A stretch of DNA of 64,000 bases from Symsagittifera roscoffensis (GCF_963678635.1 NC_087071.1:9037842-9101841); one strand, 5' to 3'. Positions 29,891 through 41,925 are shown, counted from the first letter of the stretch. Notes: generated by a model not told the origin, from the letters alone. A program made the numbers and translations.

Positions 29891-30990
29891 GCCTGCATCT
29901 TGCTTGTATGTAGCTAGTATAGCATTCAGTTTTGGTGCTACAACAAAAATCCATTAAGTTTAGCCAGAAGTATACAGTTTCCTGGCTTCACTAATATTTA
30001 AATTAAAACTAACTGCTGAGTCAAATATTAAAGTTGCTTCTAAATTCATTGATCAAGTTTTAAACCAACTTTTCTGCCGGTTGATATACAACTCAGCACG
30101 TGCGTTAATAATTCAACGCTGATTTTGAATAAAATCTAGAATTGAACAAATAGATCTTTTGTTTGGAATGTTTTGTTTTCGTGCATGTTTATCAAAATCC
30201 CGAATTCCAGCCTGAATTTTTGTTGAGATTTGAAAATTTTTTAGTTTTACTGTTAAATTTCTCCATTTATTTCAACTCTTTCTTGCTACAGACTCTTTTC
30301 GACAATTGGTTGTTTACAATCTATTCAGTTTAATTTGTTTAATACGTTCGTTTATTATCACTGCTCAGCTATTATAAACTTAACCTGTACCGTATTTGTA
30401 ACCGTACTCAATTTTTCTCAACTTATTTAGATTACAACAAAGTCTAGTTGAAGTCTTTTTTATTAATATTCTCAAGAAAATCTCATAATTTCGAAGTTGG
30501 AAATACTTGAATTGTCATTGGCTGCCGTAGTGGATTGATCGGGACGTCTTTTTTCCGGGAATTTGAGCCCTTTGTTACTCAAACTTTGCTTGAGCAGCAG
30601 AATACGCACGAATTTTACAGAAAGGGGTGCAAAAATTTTATCGACATTTTAGAAAAAAAATTGGCAATCAGAATTGAGGGAGGGGATGGGGGTTCCCTTA
30701 TCCTCGGCACGCTACTGTCTTTTTGTTATTGTTTACTAACTAGTTTTTGGCTGACGTTCATTAAAAATGTCCTACGGTGTTTTTGTGCTCATCTCCATCG
30801 CAAACTGAAACCAACTCAAATTGAAAAACGTAATCGCTTTAGCAGCGTGCACTGATGAAATACTGAAACTTTTAGTGATTGTGCAAGGCAACGATATTTT
30901 TTTACTACTTCTGGAAGTTTTTTGCTCGCTCTTTTTTTGCCTAGTTATCACATGTTTTATGTTCATTTTTTCAGTCCGGTAATTTCATAA
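29891..30990. other. Upstream region of the TRIM-like gene
   Basis: No gene recognised. The open frame at 30535-30855 lacks coding composition. Two acceptor-like sites (TTTTTTCAG at about 30974 and TTTTTTTTCAG at 31006) precede the TRIM start. Confidence 0.4.
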
Positions 30991-31010
30991 GCTTGTTTTT
31001 TTTCAGAAAA

Positions 31011-32735
31011 ATGGATGGTAATTCTAGCGAGTCAGTTGCTGAAACTGATACTGAACATTCCGATTTGTGTATTATGGTGTCGGATAAATCTACAGAAATC
31101 AAATGTGATTCATGCTGTGAAGTTTTCGAGCAAGAACAGCTCTTCAAGTGTACAACGTGTAATAATTTATTAGAAAGTACAGATACTGTAAAATTTAATT
31201 GCGACTGTTGTATATTGCATCATTTAAGAAAGGGTCATGAATTATTGGACCATAAGTCACTGAAGCCGGCCGTATGTAAAGCTCACAAAAATCTGTGTTC
31301 GATGTATTGCTCAAATTGCGAGAAAATTTTGTGCCCAAATTGCATTTCGAACCATCCCAACCACAAGGTAATGTCAATAGAACAACGAGCTTCAGAAGTG
31401 AGATCCAAAGTCTTCGAATTGATTGCAGATATGGATTCATGTGAGAAATCAGTTCGCAGTACGCATGATAGACTGAATGAACACGAGGAGACCCGTACTA
31501 AAAGTTATGAAAAGTTAGTGCTAGATGTTTCGTCAGAAATGGACGCTTTGAAGAAAAACATATTAGATCGCATCAAATCAGAACACGATAAAATGGTTAA
31601 AGTGGTAAGGGACTCGGGCAACAACTACGAACGCCTGTTACAATGCCAAAGTGACCTTCGAGAACTTCTTTGTGTCTCAGATGGAAATATGGTAGAGCGG
31701 TTTGAAGAAAAAGCGAATCAGGTGACTGAAGTGAAAATTAGAGAATCAGAGCTGAAGTTATGTCATTTTGACGGTGTAGATTACTCCATGTCTAAGGAGA
31801 TAACACCATTGGCCAAAAGTTTTTCCGATGATTTTGTCGGTCAAATTCAATTTCCAAAATTGGCGTTTCTAAGTGGCAATTCTTTCGTGTACTCTAAAAA
31901 ATGTGGCTCTTTGTATAGCGTAGAATATAAAAATTTTGAGATCACTGTACACGAATGCAACTTTAAAGAGCACCAAGATGGTCATGTCGAGATGTTCAAA
32001 ATTGAGCTGGCGACATATGAGAGCGATACTCCGATTTGCGATATGCAAGCCTTTTTTCTCATTCAACATCCTTCAGAGCCGACTATCCTAATCAAAATCA
32101 GCAACCTGTTACATCTGTTTGAGGTAAAATCAAAATCCTTCCGAGTTATCAAATCTACCCTTCAAATTTATCAAATTCCTTTATTTTTTGAATCCATAAG
32201 CAAAGACAATTTTGCTGAGTTTGTTTATTGGGATGAAGTCAACAAAATTGTCAGACAAACTAACAAAAAAAGCGTCGAGTACAAATGCACTTCTCTGCCT
32301 CATGTTGTGAATTCGTGGCACGACGATACATTCGTACACTTTGTTAACCAGCAAATTGATGTGATAGAAATTGAAACACATCCGCCTGCAAAAGTGGTTT
32401 GTTCGGTCATCAAATACAGCGTTCATGGTGTAAGCGACATCAGCTGCATTTCACACATCAAGCGTTTGCTTATAATTTGGTCGCTATCAACGAGTAGCTT
32501 GACTTTTTTCAGCCGGTCTGATCCTGAGTCCGAATACCAATTGTGTTGCAAGGTGCCATATGGAAGTTCCTTCAACTACTTTCCCGTGCGCCCGCCATAT
32601 GGAAGTTCCTTCAACTACTTTCCCGCGCGCCCGCGTGAAGTCAGTGTTAATTTGAGTTTCCTTGTTACAGCCAAGTATCAAGACGAAAGAGGGCACTGGG
32701 TCAACAAAAATGTGTTCATGATTAAAGTACCTTGA
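31011..32735 (+). CDS. TRIM-like protein: two B-boxes and coiled coil, no RING
   Basis: A 574-aa single-exon coding region from ATG 31011 (reached from acceptor TTTCAG at 31001-31006) to TGA. A B-box1-like zinc site uses Cys32, Cys35, Cys47, Cys50, Cys64, Cys67, His76 and His81. A canonical B-box2 uses Cys89-x2-His92-x7-Cys100-x2-Cys103-x4-Cys108-x2-Cys111-x3-His115-x2-His118. A charged helical coiled coil spans roughly 122-220, for dimerisation. The C-terminal 300 residues are an unrecognised, probably beta-rich domain. There is no RING, so E3 ligase activity of its own is not expected; an adaptor or targeting role is likelier. Residues near 516-541 contain a perfect-looking 13-residue tandem duplication (PYGSSFNYFPVRP, PYGSSFNYFPARP). 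The lack of introns contrasts with neighbouring genes and may reflect retroposition. Confidence 0.85.
   Translation: MDGNSSESVAETDTEHSDLCIMVSDKSTEIKCDSCCEVFEQEQLFKCTTCNNLLESTDTVKFNCDCCILHHLRKGHELLDHKSLKPAVCKAHKNLCSMYCSNCEKILCPNCISNHPNHKVMSIEQRASEVRSKVFELIADMDSCEKSVRSTHDRLNEHEETRTKSYEKLVLDVSSEMDALKKNILDRIKSEHDKMVKVVRDSGNNYERLLQCQSDLRELLCVSDGNMVERFEEKANQVTEVKIRESELKLCHFDGVDYSMSKEITPLAKSFSDDFVGQIQFPKLAFLSGNSFVYSKKCGSLYSVEYKNFEITVHECNFKEHQDGHVEMFKIELATYESDTPICDMQAFFLIQHPSEPTILIKISNLLHLFEVKSKSFRVIKSTLQIYQIPLFFESISKDNFAEFVYWDEVNKIVRQTNKKSVEYKCTSLPHVVNSWHDDTFVHFVNQQIDVIEIETHPPAKVVCSVIKYSVHGVSDISCISHIKRLLIIWSLSTSSLTFFSRSDPESEYQLCCKVPYGSSFNYFPVRPPYGSSFNYFPARPREVSVNLSFLVTAKYQDERGHWVNKNVFMIKVP
32556..32633 (+). 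repeat. 39-bp in-frame tandem duplication inside the TRIM-like gene
   Basis: Two copies (32556-32594, 32595-32633) beginning CCATATGGAAGTTCCTTCAA, differing at one base (GTG against GCG). It keeps the frame and adds 13 residues. Confidence 0.95.
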
Positions 32736-34600
32736 TTAAAATATCTTGCGCCTCAAGTTTTAGATATACGAAAAGCGGACAGTAGATTGCAGTTGAAAAA
32801 CTAAAGTTGCCTGTTAAACCTGATGATCTCTGCTTTAACAGTGTTTTTTCTTTTCTCTGACCTCAAGGCTGTCAGGGGAGTTTTTTTTAACCAAGCTGTA
32901 TGAATTCAATAAGTAGGAAAATTAGACGGATTAGAATTTGAATACATTATGATGCAGTTCTACAACTTTTAAATAATTGGAGCTATTACTACTTTTTTGA
33001 TCAAAGAAATGGAATATTTAAATTTATTCGAAACAGTTTCGACGATCGAATCAGTTGTTTCCCATGAAAAAATTTTGTACCCATTTAATACTCATATGGG
33101 TATTAATTGCGATCGTCGAAATCGGTTCGAATAAATTTAATTATTCCGCGTATGAATTCAAAAATTATACTCATGTACAATACAAGCTCCGATTACTCAA
33201 ATTCAAATTCTTCATCTGCTGTTATTTTAGTTTAAGTTCGGTGATTTTAAAATGATCAGTTTGGCCATCGGATATTAATATGCGCATTTTTAAGCAATAT
33301 TATTGGCTGATAAAGCACGAGCGCGAGTCATTTAACCGTAGCAAATTATTGAGATCTCTAAATGATTCTAAATGATTTAATGCTACCTAATTGGTCATTT
33401 TAAATCCTTAAACGATTCAAATTGTAACATTTATTATTTTATATTGGATATGCGTGGAGAAAATACAAAAATCAAAATTTATGACTTTATTGATTTTTCA
33501 TCAAATGCTATCGAGACCAGTGAAAGGTTTGTTGGAATCTTGAGAGTTTTGTACCGATATGAGCAGACCTGATTGTATAGAATCCCGCAGGTTTACTAAA
33601 TAAACGAAACAAGCGGGTTTGATTTTTATCCTTGCCGGAATTAAATATCTAAGAGCAGTTTTAAATGTTTTATGCGATTTTTACCTTAAGGCAGCAGTTA
33701 AATGCTTCAAATGAATTTCCAGATGAAGTGTGAGATCATAAAGATCAAAAATTATAAAAACCGCTCTCAGCTGGGTTTAATTTTAACTTACTTATTACAC
33801 TTAAGATAATTTAAGTTTTTTCCAGCTATTTTGTAAATCAGTGACCAAAAGGAATCGGATGCGTTTGGTGAAAGTTGAGAGCCTGATTTTCTGCAGCTCT
33901 GGCCAATCAGATTAATCTTTTTTGAAATTTTCCTGTGTGTCTTTGTCTCCGACAAACCTAGTTCTTAAGGGTTCATTAATTCCAAGAGTCAAACTAAACG
34001 CATAACTGAATGGTTTACGTTCTGAAGAACATGAAGCTTACATTTTTCAGCTTATTCAAGTTACTACTGTTGATCTTGTCGTTTTTGCTTATAATATTAG
34101 GAATTTTCCATTATAGGCCTTCCAGCTTTGTTACAATTTTTTTTTAGCCCCTCGGTATCTAAAACCCCTAGGGATTTTTAGAGTTTTCAGTGGAATAAAC
34201 TGTTTGCGATTTGATTCTGGGTTCTCCATTCTGGTGGTTTTTAGCAATATGTAAATCATGCACTTTTATTTCGAAAAAGCTCTTATTGATGTAATCACTG
34301 CTCGAATGTTAGCTGCGAGAAGATTTGAAACAGTGCTTGGACTCATTACGTTGTGGTGTTTTCGTGTTAAATACTTTCTAGGTCTAAAATACTTTTTACG
34401 CTTGCGATAAGCAAGCGTTATTAAAATGGAATGTAGACTTTTTTTTCGGGTTAACAACTAGTTTAACAAAAGCATTTGAATCCCTTTTTTCACTTTTTTC
34501 TCATCTTGTCTTCACTCCTCTTCTTACTTTCGTTTATCATGTTCCAGGTTGCTTCTCTTTTGTCCTGGAGGTAAAGCAAAGTCGTGGCCGGATCTTGTTT
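32736..34600. other. Intergenic
   Basis: No gene seen. It holds the inverted repeat at 33020-33138 and a short hairpin text near 34395 (GCTTGCGATAAGCAAGC) that resembles the CTTGC...GCAAG hairpins at 50193 and 51818. Confidence 0.5.
33020..33138. repeat. 29-bp inverted repeat with 61-bp loop
   Basis: The left arm AAATTTATTCGAAACAG... (33020-33048) pairs with the right arm 33110-33138 with about three mismatches; both arms include CGACGATCG or its complement. The loop contains a further short palindrome (AATACTCATATGGGTATT). Looks like a small foldback element or a strong hairpin. Confidence 0.8.
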
Positions 34601-34609
34601 TTTTAAGTA

Positions 34610-35250
34610 TCAAAGAGGTTGAAAAAAAAAACTCGAAAAATGAATTTGCTTTTCGTTTGTTCGCTCAGGTTTTGTCGAGTTAATTGCCACAACAGGTTTT
34701 GCTTGTTTTGAAGACAATTTTCCTTGTAATTGCAAGTGGAAATGTTGTTCAATCTATTTTCAAGGGGTGGCCATGAAATCTTTTTTTTTCGGTTCTGCCG
34801 GTGATGGTCTGCTCAGTGATGGTCGACTTAGTTGCCAAATCAACGATTTTTTTTGCTGTAAGCAACTTTCATTGTAGTTGCAAGTGCAAGTGCTGTTCAT
34901 TCTAGTTTCAAGGAGGACTTGAAAGAATTTTAAAAAACCATTTTTTTCGATTGAAGTGGTTTCAGCTGAAAGACTGTTGGCTTAATTGCCACATCACTCA
35001 TTTTTCGCGTGCTGAGAACAACTTTTATTGTAGTTGCAAGTGCAATTGTTTTTCATTATTGTTTAGGGTTGGACTTTTTTTCGGTTCATAGAATCATATT
35101 TTTTTCATAAAATCGTATTTTTTGGGTTCAATTTGTGTCTGCTCAAAGATTGTCGGCTTTGTTTCTTTTCGTAAATTTTGTTTCGTTGTTGCTGATTTAA
35201 ATTCAAGTGTATGGCTTGTTTGCCTGGAATGAACTTCTATCGAGACATAC
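34610..35250 (+). repeat. Tandem array of ~155-bp units
   Basis: About four units share GTCTGCTCAGTGATGGTCG-like text, TTAGTTGCCAAATCA or TTAATTGCCACATCA, a block TTGTAGTTGCAAGTGCAA, TGTTCATTCTAGTTTCAAGG and a T-rich spacer. Not related to the Helitron central repeats. A copy of the dispersed GCGAAGCTC motif follows at 35333. Confidence 0.65.
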
Positions 35251-36028
35251 TGAAGCTTATATGATGTAGTGTTTTTTTTTCAAAAAAATTTCATTTTTGG
35301 CTTTTTCTGTTTTTATTTTATGTTAGTGTTGTATCGCAAGTGGTGCGAAGCTCCGCTGTGCCTCTGTGTTAAACTGTTTTTTAATAATTTTTTAAGTGAA
35401 GTGTTTCACTAATCGATGATTTTTCAGTTAAACTGTTTATGGACATAAGACCAATTTGTAGGATTTTTTTGTATGCACCAACTACTTAAAAATTTTGGAA
35501 TTGGATTCGATCTTAATAGATAAATTTGTTTGTAAGAAGGGAACATTTTGCCTATATATCTTTTTATATCTTTACATGTTGAAGAACTATGTTAAAACAT
35601 GTCAAAATAATGCAACGTTTAATTTGGTTAATTGAAACCAACGCTTTAAATTTCCAGGGTCAGCTAAAATTCTACCCATACATACGATGTTTTTTTATTT
35701 GAAAAAAAAAAAGAAATTCTCAGACTTAAGCTAGGGTGTTGTTAGCGTGCCATCAGGGTTTGCAAATCTGGCTTTTATCATGGGGTTCTGTTTGGGTACA
35801 CTCACGGGTGTCCAATCTGGCCTCCAAATGTTACTGCTCAAATGCGTTTGGTTTACGAGATATGGCCTTTTTGCGTTTTCAAGAAAATTCGTTTACAAGT
35901 TTCTATGTCGACATGCTTCAGCTTTTTGAACGTATTAAGAGCCGATTCTTCCTGCCAACACTATACATAGTGCTCTGCAAATAAAATAAGCTGAAATTGA
36001 CTCGTAAGAATTGGTATTGAAAACTCAC

Positions 36029-36029
<1 letters not shown>

Positions 36030-36106
<77 letters not shown>

Positions 36107-38349
36107 TCTATATTTAAATGCTAGTGACAGCTATGTCCCATGTTTAAGCTTAATAATTTTGCATGTTTAACGAAAGAAGTTTTTCATGATTAAGCTATAT
36201 CACATATTGCAATGTTTAAGAAAATTTTTCAATTACTTTTGCGCAAGGTCATTAATTTTTCAGTAATTTTTTTCGAGGCCAAATTAAGTCTGTCTGTCTG
36301 TCTGAATACCTGCTTTTTAATTAATTTGATTATGTCTGTCTACCCGTCTATTTTTTTTTCTTTCTTTTTTTATCTTTTTCTAATCTTTTTTTTCTATCTT
36401 TCTTTTTCTAATGTTTTGTTTCTATCTTTCTTCTATATATTTTTTTTCGTATACTGCAATGGTGAAGATTTTTTTGCGATTTCCCAGTTTGAATTCACTG
36501 GTTATTCCACCGAGGTATAAAACAGCAGCTGTCAGGGTTCACAAAGTGGTTGCGAATTTGGCCTCCAATTAAGAATGCTCAAATTTTTCAGAAAACTCAA
36601 ATTACAAATTAGTTTACAAAACTTGAAATTCCCAACCCTGTAGCTGGGTGCTGCCAGGGTTATCCCAGGAGTTATGAATCTTGCCCCCAAGTATGACTGC
36701 TCATTTCCTTGTAGTTTTTGAGGTATGACGTTTTTTGTGATTTTTTTATCAAAAATTTTTTTAAAAGTTAGATTTAAATTAATTCGAAAATTTTGAAAAT
36801 CTCCATCGTGTAGTTAGAAACTCTAAGGGTACCTCAGGGGTTGCAAATCTTGCCTCCATTTTTAGCTGCTCAAATCGTTGTAGTTCTCGAGATATGCCTT
36901 TTTAGCGATTTAAAAAAATTCAAAAAACTTAAATTAATTTTTTTCTTCAAAGTTTGAATTTCCCAACCCTATAGTTGGGGGCTATCAGAGTTTTCTCAGG
37001 GGGTTGCGAACCTTGCCTCAAATTATGATTGCTCAAATTCCTGTAGTTTTTGAAATATGACGTTTTTCTGATTTTTTCAAAAAAGATTTCAAAAACCCAA
37101 ATTAATTTTTTTTTTCACAATTTTAAATTTCTTATACTGTAGTTGGGTGCTGTCATACTACTCTCAGGAGTTGCGAATCTACTCTCAGGAGTTGTAGTTT
37201 TCGAGATATGACTTTTCTTGAGATTTTTTTAAAAATTTTCAGAAAAATTAACGAATTTTCTTCTTCAAATCTTGAAATTCCCAACCCTGTACTTGGGGGC
37301 TATCAGAGTACTCAAGTTTTGCGAACCCTTGCCTCCAATTTTAACTGCTCAAATCCTTGTATTTTTCGAAAATTTCAAAAAACTTAAATTAATTTTTTTC
37401 TTCAAAGTTTGAAATTCCCAACCCTGTAGTTGGGGGCTATCAGAGTACTCTCAGGGGGTTGCGAACCTGGCCTCAAATTATGAGTGCTCAAATTCTTGTT
37501 GTTTTTAAGATATGACGTTTTTTGTGATTTTTTCAACAAAAAATTCAAAACACTCTAAATTTTTTTTTCAAAATTTGAAATTCCTTATCCTGTATTTGGG
37601 TGCTGTCAGAGTTCTCTCAGGAAATGCGAATCTTGCCTCCGAATATGACTGCTGGATTCCTTGTAGTTTTTTTGAGATATGACGTTTTGTGATCTTTTCA
37701 AAAAAAACTTTCAGAAGTCCTAAACACATTTTTTTTCAAAGTTTGAAATTCCCAACCCTGTAGTTGGGGGCTCTCAGAGTACTCTCCCGGGTTGTGAACC
37801 TTGCATCCACTTATGACTGCTCAAATGTTTGTAGTTTTCCAGATATGACGTATTTGTGATTTTGTCAAAGTTTTTCAGAAAACGAAACTTTGATTTTTTT
37901 AAATTTGAAATTCTTAACCCTGTAGTTTGGTGCTGTGTCTGAGTACTCATAGGAACTGCAAATCTTGCCTCCAAACGTGACTGCTCAAATCCGTGTAGTT
38001 TTCGATATTTTAGGATTTCTATGATTTTTCCAAAATTTTCAATTAACTTAGGTTTAGAAAAATTATCAAAATTTAAATATCCCAACCCTGTAATTGTGTG
38101 CTGCCAGGGTACTCCCAGGAGTTGTCAATCTTGCCTCCAAATACGACGACTCAAATGTTTTTTTTTGAGATTTGAGTTTTTCGAGATGACAGAAAATAGG
38201 AATAAAAAAAATTATTAAATATCAAATTACCAGCCATGTAATTGGGTGCTGTCAGAGTACACTAAAAGCCTGCAGATTTGGCTTCCATTTTATGCGGTTC
38301 TTCATGAGTTGTCAATAATTCGAAGCACCGGAGTAGTGTTATACGCTAG
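36030..38349 (+). mobile_element. Helitron-like non-autonomous element B with (ATCT)n start
   Basis: It begins within an (ATCT)n microsatellite of about 19 units (36029-36106), followed by the same leader as element A (TTTAAGCTATATC... at about 36190 and a related block near 36460-36500). About eleven or twelve tandem units of roughly 160-170 bp follow (36530-38280). The 3' end is AATTCGAAGCACCGGAG, a weakened hairpin, then CTAG at 38346-38349 followed by T. Each unit carries CCCAACCCTGTAGTTGGG, a 6-bp-stem hairpin. No protein is encoded. Isolated related units lie just upstream at 35730-35880. Confidence 0.72.
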
Positions 38350-39302
38350 TAGCAACTGAAAATTTTATTTTTTTTTACCTGAAATTTATAACTCAAAACC
38401 ACACATTTTATGTGTCGGACAATATAATTGAAGACTTTTCTTGAAGACTAACTGGGTCTGCTCTTCGAAATACTCAAATTGTGCATCAATCATTTCTTTT
38501 GAGACCTAGAAACAAGCTTGTCAGACGATGTGTTCTTGACACTGATGTGTTTTTGTAGAACATTCATGCTTATTTGATTTCTGACTCCTTCCTGAAAGGG
38601 GTTGATATTTTTGAGCTAGAATTTTTATGCTTTTTGTGAGGTACCTGAATTAGTGTTATAAAAGCTGAAATACTTCATTTTGATTTGGTTAATTGAAAGG
38701 AGTTAAAAAATAGCATGAATTTTTTTGGTGTCAATTTTTGTTTTAATTTTTGATAAGCACGGGTATTGCAATCAATTTATGGACTTTTATCCAGTACACA
38801 ACTTCGTTCCATTTTCAGAAGATCTCCAGTTTCGCCTAAGTTGCGCTTTTAAGAGCTCTAGTTCGTGGTCTAGTGTTACCATGTTTGGAGTTACTGGGTC
38901 TGCAGCCGAAAAAATTTTCAGATAAAAATAGATTTTTTGATTTTGTCCCAATTTTTGTCAGTTTTTGTGCCCAGTTTTTTTAAGTATTATTCTATTCAAT
39001 TAAATTGATTTATTCAATTCAATTCTGAAGGATATAACTTTTTTTCATGGATTTTTTGTTTCTACACTCAGTTTGAAAAAATTCTGTTTGAATTTTTTCT
39101 TTTTTTTTTCACTTTTCTTGAATGCTTTTTTTACGGTTGTTTTTTGTTCTGAGAGTGTGTAAAGTAAACATAAAATATTTGGTATTTTATTTTTTTGAGC
39201 AATTTAAGTTCATTACCATTCAAGGTGATGGCACAGCGTATTGTTTTGATGTCTAAAATTGTTCACATTTTTCTAGTTTCTGGAAAGTTTTGTTTGGCAA
39301 TT

Positions 39303-39390
39303 ATCAACCATCTAGCGTAGAGACAACACACGTGCTTGAGATGGCAAAGGCTCTGGTTCGAATCCGACCGGGATCTGTTTTTTTTTTTTG
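39303..39390 (+). repeat. tRNA-like module (possible SINE head)
   Basis: TAGCGTAGAGACAACAC resembles an A-box and GGTTCGAATCCGACC is an excellent B-box/T-arm, followed by GGGATCTG and a run of T. A full cloverleaf does not fold convincingly, so I treat it as a tRNA-derived repeat, related to those at 18181-18700 and, more distantly, 10187-10255 and 49310-49355. Confidence 0.45.
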
Positions 39391-39479
39391 AATTTTTGTG
39401 CTAGTGTTTACTTTTGTCGTCTTAGTTCCCTCCCGCAAGTGCCATCAAATTGTCTTTCTTCAACTTTTAATTGTTAAAA

Positions 39480-41925
39480 ATTACAGTTGTAAACTTGAAT
39501 TTTGAGTGATGCACGTTCAAGCTATATCTTTTATTACAATGCATTAATTTTTTTTTTCGATTTTCCATTTTATCAAAGATAGGGTAAATATAAGGCTGTA
39601 TCTCTGATTCGAGCTTGAGAGCTAGGGTATTGTACATATGGGGTTCATCCATCTAAATCTGTACATTATGTAACCAGCGCTGCACTTGGCACATGTTCAA
39701 AAAGTTCCTTTCTTGACCTGTTTAAGGCCAATACATTGCAAGTTTAAAAAGACTTACTGAAGTTGACGTTTTAAAATCTACACCTTGGTTTTAAAATCTA
39801 CAAGAAAACTCAACTCGGCAAAAAACATAGATTCCAAAAAAAAACAGAACTGGAGAATCTCAACCCTATGATGGGGTGCTGTCAGAGTGAACAATTGGTT
39901 TGCAAATATGCCCTCCCAATATGACGGTTAAATCTTTTTGGGATTCGAGATGTACATGGGATTCGATATGCTTTTCGAGATGGATTTTCAAAAAATGTAG
40001 ATAAAAAATAAAGAAAACTTGAAATTCCCAACCCCATTGTTAGGAGCTGTCAGGGTACACACAGCGATTGCAAATCTGGCGTCCAAATGTCACTGCTCAA
40101 ATCCATTTGGTTGCTGAGATATGGCGTTTTTTGTGATTTTTCAAAAAAATTAGATGTCAGTGAAACTAACAGAACCTGCAAATTTTAACCCAACGGTGGT
40201 GGCGCTGTAATGGTACACTATGGGGTTGCAAATCTACCCTGGTAATATGGTTGCTCAAATCTTTTTGGTTTTCGAGATATGACCTTTTAAATTGAAAAAA
40301 TTGAAAAAAAAAAATAAGAAAAATTGAATTCGCAGTCATATGTTGGGGGTAAGTCTTAGGGAGTACACTTAGGGGTTGCAAATCTGTTCTCTAAAATACA
40401 CTGCCCAAAAATTTCTTGGTTTACGAGATATGGCATTTTTTATGATTTTTTCAGTTTCCTTTTCAAAAAAAAACTTGGATTTTTTAAACTAACAAAACTT
40501 AAAATTCTCAACCCTATGGTGGGTTGCTGTTAGTTGGTACACTTCGGAGTTTGATTTCTGCCATTCAAGTCTGACTGCTCAAATCAATGTGTTTTGCTAG
40601 ACATGACGGTTCTTTTGATTTTTTCATCGATTACATTTTTCAATGCGGCCTTCACTAATTTGTCATGTAAGCTTTTCCAACGTGTTTTTTTTTGCATGTT
40701 TAACAAAAGATTTTTTCAGGTTTAAGCTATATCTTATATAGCAATGGTTAAGATTTTTTTTCGATTTTCCCTTTTGAATTTAGTTTTTATTTCACAAAAT
40801 TTGAAATTAGCAACCCAATAGTGGGATGCTGCACTTTTATCCAGAGATTGCGAATGTGGTCTCCTATTATGAATATCTAAATCATTTTTGCTGACGAGAT
40901 ACGACAATTTTAAGGAATTTTCAAAAAGTTTCAGAAAACTCAAATTACAAAATAATTCGCCAAATTTAAAATTCTGAACCCTGTAGTTGGGTGCTGTCAG
41001 AGTACTCCCAAGGCTTGAAAATCTTGCCTGAAAAATGACTGCTTGAATCTTTCGAAAGTTTTCGAGATAAGACGTGTCTTATGATTTCTTTTTAATTTTT
41101 CAGAAAACTTAGATTTTAAATAATTCATAAGATTTGAAATTCCCAACGTTGTAGTTGGGTAATGTGAGGGTACTCTCAGGACTTCCAAGTTGCAAATCTG
41201 GTCCAAATGCGACTGCTCATACGCTCTTAGTTTCCGCGATCTGACGTTTGGTATGTCTTTTTTAAAAGTGTTAAAAAAACTTAGATATAAAAAAAAACAT
41301 TTAGTATGAAGCTCGATTCAAAAATAATTAAGTTTTCGAGATATGACGATTTTGATTTTTTCAAATTTGTTTTTAGAAAACTTGAATTTGGTTTATGTGA
41401 TGTGTAAATTCCCAAATATGACCTTTATTGTGATTTTTCAAAAAATTTTCTGAAAAATATATTTTTTCTAAATTTGAAATTTTGAATCCTGTAGTTGGGG
41501 ATTTTCAGAGTACTCTCAGGAGTTGCGAATTTTTTCTCCGAAATATGACTTCTAAGTTTTTTGCAGTTTTCGAGATGTGATGTTGTTTATGTTTTTGATT
41601 TATGCTTTATAGGAGAAAGTTAAATTTGAAGTTTCTCAAATTTTGAAATTCCCAGCGCTGTAGTTGGGTACTGTGAGAGTACTTTCAGGAGTTGCGAATA
41701 CTCAACTGCTTTTAGTTTCAGAGATGCGACGTTTTTTTATGTCCTTTTAATGTTTCTCAAAGAACTTACATATAAAAAACTTTACACAATTTTATGTTAT
41801 TACTCAATTACTGTAATTGGGTGCTGTCAGAGTTCACTCAAAGGATGCATATGTTACTTCCAATAAATGTGATTTTTTTATCAATTGTTAAAAATAAAAA
41901 GTACCGGAGGTGCGTTACACACCCG
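39480..41925 (+). mobile_element. Composite Helitron-like region C
   Basis: Two leader modules (about 39505-39580 and 40660-40790, with TTCAAGCTATATCTTTTATT and TTTAAGCTATATCTTATATA) are each followed by tandem units of the same ~165-bp family. The far end reads GTACCGGAGGTGC then GTTACACACCCG followed by T, matching the 3' end of element A except that CTAG has become CCCG. Probably two adjacent or nested old elements. Confidence 0.6.

Noticed and set aside
36530-38280. Regularly spaced repeats considered as a CRISPR array
   Set aside because: Units are ~165 bp, diverged along their length, with no unique spacers; host is an animal and the ends are Helitron-like.
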